From: Capnocytophaga canimorsus | GTDB taxonomy: Bacteria; Bacteroidota; Bacteroidia; Flavobacteriales; Flavobacteriaceae | Assembly (NCBI RefSeq): GCF_002302565.1 | Contig: NZ_CP022382.1 | Location: forward strand, 124,001-188,000 | Direction: 5' to 3' | DNA: 64,000 nt | Shown: positions 53,561 through 62,856 of the stretch, piece after piece | Layout of the letters: each line of letters opens with the position of its first letter | Position numbering within the stretch: position 1 is the stretch's first letter | Translations under genes and position numbers: made by a program | The notes under the pieces: generated by a model | The model's input: the letters and a program-made list of their open reading frames with translations, nothing else | Told to the model about the DNA's origin: nothing | Databases searched by the model: none

Positions 53561-56492
53561 CGCCATTAAAATATTGGTATTGTTGTTGGGAGTTGTTATC
53601 AATGCTCAAGATTTAGAACTGCCTAAATATAAGCAGTATAGTGATCGTGACGGATTGCCTCAGCAACAAGTAACTACCTTGTTTGAAGATAGTCGTGGTT
53701 ACATTTGGGTGGGTACCAAAAATGGTGTGGCTCGGTTCAACGGAAAAGAATTTTATGCCTTTACCACTAAAAACGGATTTCCCTTTCGAGTGATAGAGGA
53801 AATAAGAGAAGACCAGCAAAAACGTATTCTGGTGTTTTCTTCAGAAGGAATTGCTCGAATTAACGGGAATGAAATAGAAACTTTTCCTCTCAATCAATAT
53901 GTGGCTGAAACCTTTGATTTATGTTCCACAGAAACCATTTGGTTTACTGCTAAAAATAATAAAGCCCAGTGGTTTATCGGATGTTTTTCAAAAGATAAAT
54001 ATACGTTCTATCCGTTACCCTTTCACAATGAATTAAGTGTTTCAGTCAAACACGCTCATCAACAAGATGAATTTTATATTTTTACTAATACTGAATTTTA
54101 TGCATATAATCTCAAAGACAATAAATTACAAAGTCATCCATTTGTTTTACGCAAGAAAGGTTATATACTTAAATCACTTTGTGTCAATGAAAACGTAATT
54201 GCGTCCTATAAAAAAATCAATACTGACCATTTTCTTTTCTACCAAATGAGTAAAAATGAACATCAGCTCATCGGGGAGTATCAAAACGGAAGTTGGCAAC
54301 GGCAATTACCTTCCGAAATCAGAAATCAACTTCGTCTTTATATTCCTAATCAAGCTCATTTTATCGAAAAAGGGAAAGTGAAATATGTGTCTATGCCCGA
54401 ACAATTTATTATCAATGGGTTAGAGGATAGTAATGGGGTACAATGGTTCAGTACAGAGCGAGGACTTACGCGTATGTTTTCCGAGGCGTTCACCCATTAC
54501 AATCCGCATTTGCTTTCCGAAGTTTGGGCAGTGGTTGAGCAACCTAAGGGTAAGTTTTGGTTTCCTTCTTACTCTTTTTCCACCAAAACTCTTGAAAAAA
54601 ATATTCTTAAGGAAGAACAGATGCCCTCAATGAGCAATCATTCAGGGTATTATTTTCATCCAGTGAAAGACGATAAAGACCAATTGTACTTTGCTTGGTC
54701 AAAGGGGGTGGTCAAACGTTCACCGAAAGGAAAAACAAAAATATTGGAATATCATTGGCAGGGAGACCCTAATGCATTGTATGTTTTTTATGATAAACAA
54801 CGTAGTTTACTTTTAGGAGGATTTCGTAATAATGTGGTATTTTGGAACAATAAAGAAGAACGCATACGTGTTGTGGGGCGTGAAAGCCAATCAGATATGG
54901 AAGGCTATGTACTTTGTGTTGCTAAAGATTCGGTAGGAGATTATTGGTTTGCAGCTCGAGATATATATCGTTATCAATTTGATAAAAATCAGCTAAAAAA
55001 ATATACTTTTACTCACCAAGAGAAGAGAATCAGAGCCATAGATATTGCTACTGATTTTTCGGGAAGAGTTTGGTTCGGAGCCAATCAAGGGCTTTTTTAT
55101 TATGACAGAAAGAAAGATAGTCTGCAAAAATTTGAATGCGCCCAGTTGGAAGATGGAGTGTCAACTGTTTTTCCTATTGATGAAAAACGCTTATTGTTTT
55201 CGCAGCCTCACGGATTGTATGTTCTTGATTTGGAATCGTTTGAAAAAGGCAACGTTAAACTGTCGCTGTACAATGAAACTAACGGATATTTAGGTAATGA
55301 AGCAGGACAAACAGGGGCTTTCAGAGATTCTGAAGGAAAAATATGGATTACCGGTAGCTATGCTCTTGCCAAAATAGACCCTAATTTGTTGCCCAGTCAT
55401 TACGCTTCGCCTTTAAATTTGGTTTTCAAAAGCTATAATAACGTTTCTATAAAATACAATGAAAATAAAATAAAACTTCCTAAAGACCAGCATTCGGTAA
55501 CCATAACATTTGACCCTGTGGCACTTAACTATATTCGCCCCGTTTGGTATCGCTATCGCCTTGATGATGGTGACTCTTGGAGTGAGCCACAAACCGAAAA
55601 TTACATCACGCTGACCAATTTACCACACGGAAAAACCACACTCGAAGTTCGTGCTTGGTTTCAAGGATTGGAAGAAAGTTATTTAGATAATCGGTACACC
55701 ATTGATATTTATGTTAATAAGATATTTTATAATCAAGCTTGGTTTGTACCAGCGGTCATATTTCTTTTGCTAATAACCATAGCAATCATTTCATACGTGC
55801 AAAAACGTACACAAACCCGTTTGCGAAAAACCATTATGTTGGCAAAAATATCAGAAGTAGAAACCATACAATCACAAATGAATCCGCATTTTGTGTATAA
55901 TGTGTTGGCGAATGTACAATCCAAAATACGAAATTTACAAACAGAACAAGCCGAAAACGTATTACTTAAGTTGGCAGGATTGATGCGTAAATTTTTGCAT
56001 ACTTCAACGGTTACCACTACCCAAAAGGAAGATACGTTACAAATCAAACAACATTTGGTAAGTTTATCCTATGAGTTGGTCTTACTTCAAGAATTTATTG
56101 ATTTTCAGCAAATGTTATATCCGAATTCTTTTGATTATCGACTTATCATTTCTGATGATGTTGATGTAAATCAAACCAAAATTCCTCCAATGTTATTGCA
56201 ACCTTTTGTTGAAAATGCAATTAGTCACGGACTTATTCCTAATACGAAAAAGGGAACGCTCACCATATTTGTTAAGCGCAAGTTCCACCGAGTTTATATT
56301 GAAATTAAAGATGATGGCGTAGGGTTAGAAGTGGCAAAACAGAAAAGAAAAATTTCAAAACTGCGTTATCCTTCACAAGGACGTAGGTTAACTTTAAAAC
56401 GTATTAAACTGCTGAGAGAATTAGGTTTTGAAATCGAAGTTATTACGCGTAGCTCAGCGAAAGGAACCAAAGTGATGCTTATTTTTGGGTGA
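53547..56492 (+). CDS. Propeller-type sensor histidine kinase (LytS-like)
   Basis: 981 residues. Signal peptide (about 1-20), then two-component-regulator propeller repeats ([20 protein letters not shown] at 48 and similar further on), a Y_Y_Y-like domain (about 650-720), one membrane helix (about 731-752, [16 protein letters not shown]), and a LytS-type kinase with the H-box [19 protein letters not shown] near 775. The ATPase domain has [17 protein letters not shown] and DDGVGLE. It senses an unknown extracytoplasmic ligand and signals to the LytTR regulator 80 bases on. Confidence 0.92.
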   Translation: MRICSAIKILVLLLGVVINAQDLELPKYKQYSDRDGLPQQQVTTLFEDSRGYIWVGTKNGVARFNGKEFYAFTTKNGFPFRVIEEIREDQQKRILVFSSEGIARINGNEIETFPLNQYVAETFDLCSTETIWFTAKNNKAQWFIGCFSKDKYTFYPLPFHNELSVSVKHAHQQDEFYIFTNTEFYAYNLKDNKLQSHPFVLRKKGYILKSLCVNENVIASYKKINTDHFLFYQMSKNEHQLIGEYQNGSWQRQLPSEIRNQLRLYIPNQAHFIEKGKVKYVSMPEQFIINGLEDSNGVQWFSTERGLTRMFSEAFTHYNPHLLSEVWAVVEQPKGKFWFPSYSFSTKTLEKNILKEEQMPSMSNHSGYYFHPVKDDKDQLYFAWSKGVVKRSPKGKTKILEYHWQGDPNALYVFYDKQRSLLLGGFRNNVVFWNNKEERIRVVGRESQSDMEGYVLCVAKDSVGDYWFAARDIYRYQFDKNQLKKYTFTHQEKRIRAIDIATDFSGRVWFGANQGLFYYDRKKDSLQKFECAQLEDGVSTVFPIDEKRLLFSQPHGLYVLDLESFEKGNVKLSLYNETNGYLGNEAGQTGAFRDSEGKIWITGSYALAKIDPNLLPSHYASPLNLVFKSYNNVSIKYNENKIKLPKDQHSVTITFDPVALNYIRPVWYRYRLDDGDSWSEPQTENYITLTNLPHGKTTLEVRAWFQGLEESYLDNRYTIDIYVNKIFYNQAWFVPAVIFLLLITIAIISYVQKRTQTRLRKTIMLAKISEVETIQSQMNPHFVYNVLANVQSKIRNLQTEQAENVLLKLAGLMRKFLHTSTVTTTQKEDTLQIKQHLVSLSYELVLLQEFIDFQQMLYPNSFDYRLIISDDVDVNQTKIPPMLLQPFVENAISHGLIPNTKKGTLTIFVKRKFHRVYIEIKDDGVGLEVAKQKRKISKLRYPSQGRRLTLKRIKLLRELGFEIEVITRSSAKGTKVMLIFG

Positions 56493-56572
56493 AAATTTCT
56501 TTATTTTGGTGTAAAATATTAAATTTGTCTTGTTTAGTTGCAATGAAGAAAAATATCTAAAGTAAAGCAGCT

Positions 56573-57313
56573 ATGTTACGAGTAATTATTGCAGATGATA
56601 TATCGGAAACCCTTGATATGGTAGGCGCTTTGGTTAAGGAAATACGCCCCGATGTACACATTTTGGGTAGGTTTACTTCCCTTATGGAAACTCAAAAACA
56701 GATAGAATTATTAAAACCTGACGTACTGCTTATTGATATTCAATTTGCTGCAGAGGCAATGACTGTTTTTGATTTACTTGACTATTTTTTACGTAAAGGC
56801 AAACTCAATTTTCAGACTATTATTTTCTCTGGACATTGCGAAACGGAATATTATGATATGGCCTTTCGCTATGGAGCATTGCATTTCATACCCAAACCTA
56901 TTGATAAAACAAGGCTCAAAGAAGCTTTTCAGCGTGTTAGAAACACTGAAACTGAAGAGGAAAGTTCCAAAACGAGCACTTTTCATTTAAAGAACAAGCT
57001 TGTGGTTTATACCGCTGGATTGAGACATTTTATTGACCTTCAAAATTTAGTTTACATACAAAGTAAAAAAGTCGGGGTAAGTATTCATCTTTCTAATAAT
57101 GAAATTATTAGAAGTTCCCGAAATATAGGGTATTATCAAGAACAATTGGCTGGAATACCTAATTTCATTCGCATACACAATAGTACCCTATTAAATACAG
57201 ATTACATCGACACAATTTCTTCGGCAAGTGAGCGAATCGTTTTTTTAAAATCTCCTTTTGGGAAAATACAAGCCTCTCGAGAGCGTTTCAAAGAACTTTT
57301 AGAAAATTTTTAA
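56573..57313 (+). CDS. LytTR-family response regulator
   Basis: 246 residues. Receiver domain with the acidic pair IIADDIS near 8, the phosphoacceptor DVLLIDIQF (Asp near 47) and the conserved Lys in FIPKPIDKTR. The LytTR DNA-binding domain covers the last 100 residues (YIQSKKVGVSIHLSNNEIIR, then FIRIHNSTLLNTDYID). It is the partner of the upstream kinase. Direct AGTTAA repeats lie 54 bases after the stop codon. Confidence 0.94.
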   Translation: MLRVIIADDISETLDMVGALVKEIRPDVHILGRFTSLMETQKQIELLKPDVLLIDIQFAAEAMTVFDLLDYFLRKGKLNFQTIIFSGHCETEYYDMAFRYGALHFIPKPIDKTRLKEAFQRVRNTETEEESSKTSTFHLKNKLVVYTAGLRHFIDLQNLVYIQSKKVGVSIHLSNNEIIRSSRNIGYYQEQLAGIPNFIRIHNSTLLNTDYIDTISSASERIVFLKSPFGKIQASRERFKELLENF

Positions 57314-57366
57314 TAGCTCTAAAAGGCTATTTGGTAAAAAAAGTCAAAATTACGCCTCTTTTGTCA

Positions 57367-57392
57367 AGTTAAAAAGAGTTAAATTGAGTTAA
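57367..57392. repeat. Three AGTTAA direct repeats at 10-bp spacing
   Basis: AGTTAA begins at 57367, 57377 and 57387, one helical turn apart. This could be a LytTR-type regulator site, since those proteins bind short direct repeats, but the spacing differs from the usual 21-22 bp. Confidence 0.45.
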
Positions 57393-57524
57393 TAAGGTCG
57401 ATTTTATCTTTTGTTTTTGAGTTCATTTAGTACAAAAAAGCGTTAAAAAACAAGGTAGATTTACCGAATTTTAAACGAATCCTACCGAATAATAAATGGT
57501 AGTAAAGTTTTAAGAAAAATGAGA

Positions 57525-57555
57525 TTTACCTTCCAATTTTTTTTGTATAAATTTG
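57525..57555 (+). promoter_or_regulatory. Probable promoter of the DUF1810 gene
   Basis: TTTA at 57525-57528, 19 bases, TAAATTTG at 57548-57555; a good match with one change in the -33 box. The gene starts 101 bases later, so the leader is long. Confidence 0.5.
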
Positions 57556-57656
57556 TTTCTGATAAAAAAATGGAACTATTATAAACATCACAATTTGTTT
57601 TTTAGCATCTTAAAAAACAAAAGGGGACAAATAAAAAACTAAAAAAAGATTGGGTT

Positions 57657-58094
57657 ATGGAAAATGGTTTGAATCGTTTTTTACAGGCACAAGAAAAGGA
57701 TTATCTCTCAGCACTTTCTGAAGTGAAATCTGGAAGAAAAAAAGGACGTTGGATGTGGTATGTATTTCCTCAGTTCAAATGTTTGGCTTTGAGTGAAAGC
57801 TCAAAATCTTACGGAATAGACAACGTAGATGAAGCGGAGGCTTTTTTGCATCACCCCGTGCTGGGAAAGCGACTAAAGGAAATGACCGATGCGCTCTTAA
57901 ACCTTTCGGAACCCGACGTAAGCCATATTTTTGGCTCCCCCGATGAAATAAAATTAAAGGCTTCAATGACGCTCTTTGCCTGTGTTAGTGATGAGGACGA
58001 AAATCCGTTTAAAAAAGTAATCGACAAATACTTCCAAGGAGCACTTGATACGAAAACCACAAAAATAATTGATGATACTTGGGTTTGGGTCTAA
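57657..58094 (+). CDS. DUF1810-domain protein
   Basis: 145 residues. The pattern is that of DUF1810: NRFLQAQEKDYLSALSEVKS, then RWMWYVFPQFKCLALSESSK and the closing FQGALDTKTTKIIDDTW. The protein is cytoplasmic and of unknown biochemical role. It stands alone, with its own promoter and a hairpin terminator about 50 bases after the stop. Confidence 0.9.
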   Translation: MENGLNRFLQAQEKDYLSALSEVKSGRKKGRWMWYVFPQFKCLALSESSKSYGIDNVDEAEAFLHHPVLGKRLKEMTDALLNLSEPDVSHIFGSPDEIKLKASMTLFACVSDEDENPFKKVIDKYFQGALDTKTTKIIDDTWVWV

Positions 58095-58141
58095 GATTGA
58101 TTTTTTTGCTTTTTCGCTTTTGGGCGTAACGCAATAAAAAG

Positions 58142-58187
58142 AAAAGGTTATCGAACAGTTTTAAGGCTGTAGGTAACCGTTTTTTAT
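58142..58187 (+). terminator. Intrinsic terminator of the DUF1810 gene
   Basis: GGTTA pairs with TAACC and, inside, ACAG with CTGT; a T run follows. Confidence 0.65.
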
Positions 58188-58368
58188 GTCCGATACAATG
58201 TGTTTTATGCATTCACATTCGTGTTTTTAAACAATAATGGAAAAAGCTACAAGTTTTGACTTGTTGTCTTTCAAAATCAAAGCGTACAAAATCCTAATAA
58301 TTTATCTAAAAAAGATAAATTGTATATGGGTAAGGTATGTTTATCTCAATCATATTCAAAAAAATCAT
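58188..58368. other. Spacer before the cysteine-synthase-like gene
   Basis: AT-rich; an open frame from 58237 runs into the gene but has no features of protein, so it is treated as a leader. Confidence 0.4.
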
Positions 58369-58376
58369 TATATTTG
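58369..58376 (+). promoter_or_regulatory. -7 element upstream of the cysteine-synthase-like gene
   Basis: TATATTTG matches TAnnTTTG 23 bases before the ATG at 58399, which also supports that start over the one at 58237. Confidence 0.5.
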
Positions 58377-58398
58377 CTTGAAACAAATAATAAGAAAA

Positions 58399-59433
58399 AT
58401 GCAGATCGATAAATCATTAAACGTACACGACAATCTTTTGGACTTGATAGGGAACACGCCTCTTTTAGAGCTAAAAAAGATAACAAAAGGGCTCAAAGGA
58501 CGTTATTTTGCAAAAATAGAAGCTTTCAATGCAGGGCAATCGGCAAAAGACCGCATCGCCAAATACATCATCGAACAAGCTGAAAAGAAAGGAATCTTAA
58601 AGTCAGGTAGTACCATTGTTGAAACCAGCTCTGGAAATACGGGATTTAGCTTATCGATGATTGGGGCTTTGAAAGGGTATAAGTGTATTATTGCCATTAG
58701 CGATAAATCTTCACTGGATAAGGTAGATATGCTTCAAGCATTGGGAGCAGAGGTGCATTTGTGCCCCTCAAATGTAGCGCCCGATGACCCTCGCTCGTAT
58801 TATGAGGTTGCCAAGCGTATCCATCAAGAAAATCTGAACTCTGTATATATCAATCAATATTTCAATACGCTTAATATTGAAGCGCATTACCACTCCACAG
58901 GTCCCGAAATATGGAAACAAACGCAAGGTGAGGTAACACACGTGGTGGTTTGCAGTGGAACGGGCGGAACCATCTCTGGAATTGCACGATATCTGAAAGA
59001 ACAAAATCCTGATATAAAAGTTTTAGGGGTAGATGCTTTCGGTTCAGCAATAAAAAAATACCACGAAACGCGAGAGCTTGACCCTGCTGAAATTTATCCG
59101 TACAAAATAGAAGGATTGGGTAAAAATTTGATTCCTACAGCTACTGACTTTGATGCTATTGATGAGTTTGTTAAGGTTACCGATAAAGAAAGTGCTTTAA
59201 TGGCTCGTGAAATGGCTAAAACAGAAGGACTTTTTATGGGATACACCTGTGGGGCAGCACTACAAGCCGTGAAACAATACGCCGATATGGGTAAGTTTGA
59301 TGAAAATAGCGTAGTGGTGGTTCTTTTCCCTGACCACGGTTCGCGCTATATGAGCAAAATTTATAGCGATAAGTGGATGAAAGAGCAAGGATTTTTAGAT
59401 TCAGATACCAATAATGAGGTAATTATGCATTAA
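58399..59433 (+). CDS. PLP-dependent cysteine-synthase-family enzyme, probable cysteate synthase
   Basis: 344 residues from the ATG at 58399. A fold II PLP enzyme: [14 protein letters not shown] holds the Schiff-base Lys (near 46), [19 protein letters not shown] the substrate loop (near 75), and [15 protein letters not shown] the phosphate cradle. A plain CysK or CBS is possible. However, a gene for an alpha-oxoamine synthase follows, with one small HhH gene between, and capnine-making bacteria need a cysteate-forming enzyme next to it. So cysteate synthase is proposed by context, not shown by sequence. Confidence 0.8.
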   Translation: MQIDKSLNVHDNLLDLIGNTPLLELKKITKGLKGRYFAKIEAFNAGQSAKDRIAKYIIEQAEKKGILKSGSTIVETSSGNTGFSLSMIGALKGYKCIIAISDKSSLDKVDMLQALGAEVHLCPSNVAPDDPRSYYEVAKRIHQENLNSVYINQYFNTLNIEAHYHSTGPEIWKQTQGEVTHVVVCSGTGGTISGIARYLKEQNPDIKVLGVDAFGSAIKKYHETRELDPAEIYPYKIEGLGKNLIPTATDFDAIDEFVKVTDKESALMAREMAKTEGLFMGYTCGAALQAVKQYADMGKFDENSVVVVLFPDHGSRYMSKIYSDKWMKEQGFLDSDTNNEVIMH

Positions 59434-59499
59434 AGGCAGAATCACAAAAACAAAAATAGTTTTTCCATAGTAAAATTGTGAACCATAATAATCATTTTT

Positions 59500-59754
59500 A
59501 TGTCTTTTACAACGCAGCAACGTAAAGAACTTACTGCCCTTAAAGGGATTGGAGATATTTTTGTTACCCGCCTGGAACAAATGGGATTTGATTCGGTGGA
59601 TAAACTTGCAGAGGCTTCGGTGGATTTCATTCTTTCGGCAGGTGCAGCAATCACCAAAAGCACTTGTTATAAGAATAGTCCACAAGCACGGAAAGCCGCC
59701 GAAGAAGCCATTTATTGGGCTACGGAGAAGTTAAAGAAGGAAAATGTAACATAA
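59500..59754 (+). CDS. Small helix-hairpin-helix protein
   Basis: 84 residues. A single HhH motif (LTALKGIGDIFVTRLEQMGF, residues 12-31), then helices with a Cys in KSTCYKN. Such small HhH proteins may bind DNA or act as fold modules. It lies between the cysteine-synthase-like gene and the alpha-oxoamine synthase gene, but the next gene has its own -7 element, so the link may be only positional. Confidence 0.75.
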   Translation: MSFTTQQRKELTALKGIGDIFVTRLEQMGFDSVDKLAEASVDFILSAGAAITKSTCYKNSPQARKAAEEAIYWATEKLKKENVT

Positions 59755-59841
59755 AGAGAGTGTATACTTTTCGAAAGTAAATACTTATTATTGAAGACGA
59801 TTTTTGAATTACGGAAATCTGCAAAATCCAAAAAATACACG

Positions 59842-59849
59842 TATCTTTG
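59842..59849 (+). promoter_or_regulatory. -7 element upstream of the alpha-oxoamine synthase gene
   Basis: TATCTTTG matches TAnnTTTG 41 bases before the ATG. The -33 position is poor. Confidence 0.45.
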
Positions 59850-59889
59850 TGCCTCAAAAAAAGAAATATTATTAAGAAATTGAATATAA

Positions 59890-61152
59890 ATGAGAGATTT
59901 ATTTGAACACATAAAAGAGAATAAAGGAAATATCGGTCGTTGGGCATCACACGCCGAAGGGTATTATGTTTTCCCTAAATTGGAGGGAGAATTAGGACCA
60001 AGAATGCAATTTCAAGGAAAAGAAATCCTAAATTGGAGTATCAACGATTATTTAGGTTTGGCAAATCACCCTGAAATTCGTAAAGTTGATGCCGAAGCTG
60101 CCGCTGAGTACGGAGCTGCTTACCCAATGGGAGCCAGAATGATGAGTGGACATACGTCAATGCACGAAGAATTAGAAAGAAACTTAGCTGAATTTACGCA
60201 TAAACAAGCGGCTTACTTGCTTAACTTCGGTTATCAGGGAATGGTTTCTATCATCGATGCGTTGGTAACGAAAAACGATGTGATTGTGTACGATGTGGAT
60301 TCGCACGGTTGTATTATTGATGGGGTTCGTCTTCACTTTGGAAAACGATTTACTTACAAACATAATGACGTAGAGAGTTTTGCTAAAAATATCGAGCGTG
60401 CCAAAAAATTGGCAGACACTACAGGTGGCGGTATTTTGGTAATTACCGAAGGCGTTTTTGGAATGCGCGGACAACAAGGAAAACTTAAAGAAATCCTTTC
60501 ATACAAAGAGAAATATGGTTTCCGTATTTTGGTAGATGACGCTCACGGCTTCGGAACGCTCGGAAAAACAGGAGCAGGAGCAGGTGAAGAGCAAGGCGTT
60601 CAAGACCAAATCGATTTGTATTTCTCTACTTTTGCCAAGTCAATGGCAGGAATTGGGGCTTTTGTTTCGGGAGATAAAGAAATTATCGACTATTTGAAGT
60701 ACAATTTGCGTTCGCAGATGTTTGCCAAAGCCTTGCCGATGATTTACGTAAAAGGGGCTTTGAAACGTTTGGAAATGCTTCGCACGATGCCAGAGTTAAA
60801 ACAAAAACTTTGGGACAATGTAAACGCACTCCAAAACGGACTAAAATCCAGAGGATTTAACATTGGCGATACAAACACGTGTGTTACGCCTGTTTTCTTA
60901 GAGGGAAGCATTCCTGAAGCTATGGCAATGGTAAACGATTTACGCGAAAACTATCGTATTTTCCTTTCCATTGTAGTATATCCAGTAATTCCAAAAGGAA
61001 TGATTCTTTTAAGAATGATTCCAACGGCTTCTCACACAATGAAAGACATCGAAGAAACGCTTAATGCTTTTTCTGCTATTCGCGAGAAATTAGAAAATGG
61101 TGTGTATCGTGAGCAAAACGCAGCCTTAGCGGAGCAAATGGGGCATATGTAA
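59890..61152 (+). CDS. Alpha-oxoamine synthase, probable cysteate fatty-acyl transferase
   Basis: 420 residues. A fold I PLP enzyme of the serine palmitoyltransferase/KBL/BioF family: NWSINDYLGLANHPEIRK near 49, PMGARMMSGHTSMHEELERN near 78, VDDAHGFGTLGKTG near 215, and the Schiff-base Lys in FSTFAKSMAGIGAF near 254. It is closer in pattern to the flavobacterial SPT-like group than to BioF (no bio genes nearby). Those enzymes join cysteate and a fatty acyl group to begin capnine, the sulfonolipid of gliding bacteria. Serine palmitoyltransferase is the main alternative. Confidence 0.82.
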   Translation: MRDLFEHIKENKGNIGRWASHAEGYYVFPKLEGELGPRMQFQGKEILNWSINDYLGLANHPEIRKVDAEAAAEYGAAYPMGARMMSGHTSMHEELERNLAEFTHKQAAYLLNFGYQGMVSIIDALVTKNDVIVYDVDSHGCIIDGVRLHFGKRFTYKHNDVESFAKNIERAKKLADTTGGGILVITEGVFGMRGQQGKLKEILSYKEKYGFRILVDDAHGFGTLGKTGAGAGEEQGVQDQIDLYFSTFAKSMAGIGAFVSGDKEIIDYLKYNLRSQMFAKALPMIYVKGALKRLEMLRTMPELKQKLWDNVNALQNGLKSRGFNIGDTNTCVTPVFLEGSIPEAMAMVNDLRENYRIFLSIVVYPVIPKGMILLRMIPTASHTMKDIEETLNAFSAIREKLENGVYREQNAALAEQMGHM

Positions 61153-61300
61153 TGTTATTTATTAGGTATAATATAGAGATAGGGGCTACTTGAATGAGTA
61201 GCCTTTTGTTGTTATAGCTAACCCAAAATAGTTATAGTACGGAGTAATGACCATAGAAAAGGAATTGATAATCTATAAAATGTTAAAAATCTAAGAATTG
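61153..61300. other. Spacer after the alpha-oxoamine synthase gene
   Basis: AT-rich. A weak hairpin (GGGCTACT, then AGTAGCC) at about 61183-61203 with T's after could end the upstream transcript. Confidence 0.45.
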
Positions 61301-61331
61301 TTTGTTTGTATGTGAAAAAAAATTACATTTG
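61301..61331 (+). promoter_or_regulatory. Perfect Bacteroidota promoter with no gene directly downstream
   Basis: TTTG at 61301-61304, 19 bases, TACATTTG at 61324-61331. Exact TTTG-N19-TAnnTTTG. The next reading frame starts 300 bases later, beyond a strong terminator. Confidence 0.75.
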
Positions 61332-61337
61332 CCTTGT

Positions 61338-61526
61338 TAAGTAAAATTAACTAATATTTTATGTAATAAATTCACGATTAAACTTGCATAATACTATGGA
61401 AATCGTTATATCTGTAGGTGCCTCGGCACAGCACAGCACTTAAACAGCCAAAATAGTGTAGTTACTACACTCTGTAATATAAATCCGCTTGATGGAGAGC
61501 AATCTCCATCAAGCGGATTTTTTATT
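61338..61526 (+). ncRNA. Candidate small RNA gene
   Basis: About 190 bases between a perfect promoter and an 18-bp terminator, with no plausible frame. Inside, AGTGTAG (61455-61461) pairs with CTACACT (61465-61471), enclosed by ACAG/CTGT (61444-61447 with 61472-61475); GTGC/GCAC (61418-61421 with 61426-61429) forms a small hairpin over CTCG. The length would fit a 6S-like RNA, but no 6S features such as a large central bubble were confirmed. Confidence 0.55.
61481..61526 (+). terminator. Very strong GNRA-loop terminator
   Basis: AAATCCGCTTGATGGAGA pairs over 18 bp with TCTCCATCAAGCGGATTT around GCAA, followed by TTTATTTT. Confidence 0.95.
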
Positions 61527-61630
61527 TTCCTTAAAGGAACGTTTTCTATTAATTCCTAAAAATCCTAATTTCTAATCTCCTGATTTTCTAATCCCCTAAC
61601 TTTCTGAAATTAACAAAAAAACATAAAGCA
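61527..61630. other. Leader of the small unknown gene, with short TC-rich repeats
   Basis: Holds about three copies of a CTAATTTTCTAATC-like word (61563-61602). No clear promoter. Confidence 0.4.
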
Positions 61631-62191
61631 ATGGCAGAATCTAAAAACAACATCATCACACACGGACTAAGTGGAAAAGTAGGTAATATGTTTGTGTTCA
61701 GTCAGCGTAACGGAAAAACAATAGTTTCTCAAAAACCTACTAAGAAAGCGATTACCTCCGAAAAGGTAAAGGAACAAATGGCAAAATTTCAACAAGCAAC
61801 TATTTATGCAAAGACAACTTTGAAAAATCCTACAATTAAGGAAGAATATCAGTCGGAAGCGAGTAAGAAACAGGGCGTAACGGCGTACAACGTGGCAGTT
61901 GCTGATATGTTACAAGCCCCAAAGATTGAACAGATTGACCTTTCAGGCTATACAGGTCAGATAGGCGATACCATCAAAGTTAGAGCCTATGATGATTTCA
62001 AAGTAGCATCTGTAACGGTACATATTTACAATTCCGATGGTTCGTTGGTGGAAGAAGGTAATGCAGTGGATAATGGGTTGGATTGGGTCTATACCGTTAC
62101 GCAAACCAATGCAGACCTTTCAGGTGACAAAATTGTAGTACGAGCAACCGATATACCTGCCAATACCACTGAGGCAACCAAAAATTTATAA
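61631..62191 (+). CDS. Protein of unknown function with an Ig-like C-terminal part
   Basis: 186 residues, no signal peptide. The N-terminus (NIITHGLSGKVGNMFVFSQR, then NGKTIVSQKPTKKAI) has the pattern of a small Bacteroidota family near DUF6266, which is seen in accessory regions. The second half (IGDTIKVRAYDDFKVASVTV and on) is beta-rich and Ig-like. Low Cys, no catalytic motif visible. It could be a phage- or secretion-linked structural protein; I cannot assign a role. Confidence 0.65.
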   Translation: MAESKNNIITHGLSGKVGNMFVFSQRNGKTIVSQKPTKKAITSEKVKEQMAKFQQATIYAKTTLKNPTIKEEYQSEASKKQGVTAYNVAVADMLQAPKIEQIDLSGYTGQIGDTIKVRAYDDFKVASVTVHIYNSDGSLVEEGNAVDNGLDWVYTVTQTNADLSGDKIVVRATDIPANTTEATKNL

Positions 62192-62218
62192 GCAAGGGTT
62201 TGAGAGGCTTCGCCGTTC

Positions 62219-62281
62219 AAAGTTCAAGGTTCAAGGTTCAGCCCTTAAACCTTAAACTTTAAACCTTTAACCTTGAACTTT
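62219..62281. repeat. Intergenic hairpin of AAGGTTCAA-type repeat
   Basis: AAAGTTCAAGGTT (62219-62231) and AACCTTGAACTTT (62269-62281) are perfect inverted repeats of 13 bases. The 37-base loop is itself made of AACCTTAAACTTT-like words. The same words occur at 17701-17730, so this is a dispersed type of intergenic sequence. Confidence 0.6.
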
Positions 62282-62427
62282 CCTCCTCCCGAGCTTGGAT
62301 ACACCTTGGGTAGAGCTTGGGTGGATAAACAACAGAAGAATGGACAAATTTTTAATGAACAATGAACAATCAGTGCAATTTGTCATTTGTGATTAATTTT
62401 ACATGTTAACTATAAATAACTCATGTT

Positions 62428-62856
62428 ATGAAATACAATAATACGTTTTCAATCGGTATTTTGGTCATTGCAGTTGTTTTCTGTTTGCTTTCGTATAGAA
62501 GCTGTAGTCAATATAAAGAAAAATATGAAACAAATTCTGTACAAATAAAAACATTACAAGATTTGCTAAAAGCAAAGAAAGAATCGCTTTCTGAAAATCA
62601 AACTACCATTCTTGTAGAGAAAGATACTTTTGAAATACAATCTCTTAACAAAGAAATTGAACATTTGCAGGCATTAGTTAAAAAATTGCAATCCATTCAG
62701 AAGCCTAAAATAATTACTAAGGTAGACACTATTATAAAAGAAGTTATAATAAAAGAAGATGATAATATTAGAAAAACTAATTATGATTTTAATGGTTGGG
62801 CATATGGTTCGCAATATATTGGCTACGAAAATCGGCAGAGCAAGGAAGAAATATGA
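62428..62856 (+). CDS. Membrane-anchored coiled-coil protein
   Basis: 142 residues. One membrane helix (about 8-24, SIGILVIAVVFCLLS), then a coiled coil (about 30-90) rich in Lys, Glu and Gln. The end (GWAYGSQYIGYENRQSKEEI) overlaps, in another frame, the start of a Sel1-like repeat (AIYWLRKSAEQG). The TGA overlaps an ATG as ATGA. The C-terminus may therefore have been reshaped by a deletion or fusion. Confidence 0.6.
   Translation: MKYNNTFSIGILVIAVVFCLLSYRSCSQYKEKYETNSVQIKTLQDLLKAKKESLSENQTTILVEKDTFEIQSLNKEIEHLQALVKKLQSIQKPKIITKVDTIIKEVIIKEDDNIRKTNYDFNGWAYGSQYIGYENRQSKEEI

Larger units (their letters stand above)
57314..57656. other. 343-base intergenic stretch after the LytTR gene
   Basis: No gene. 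It holds three AGTTAA direct repeats (57367-57392), two TACCGAAT words about 20 bases apart near 57470, and a probable promoter for the DUF1810 gene at 57525-57555. Confidence 0.5.

Noticed and set aside
58237..58398. N-terminal extension of the cysteine-synthase-like protein
   Set aside because: The extra 54 residues have no similarity to the family and include the -7 promoter element; the ATG at 58399 is better.
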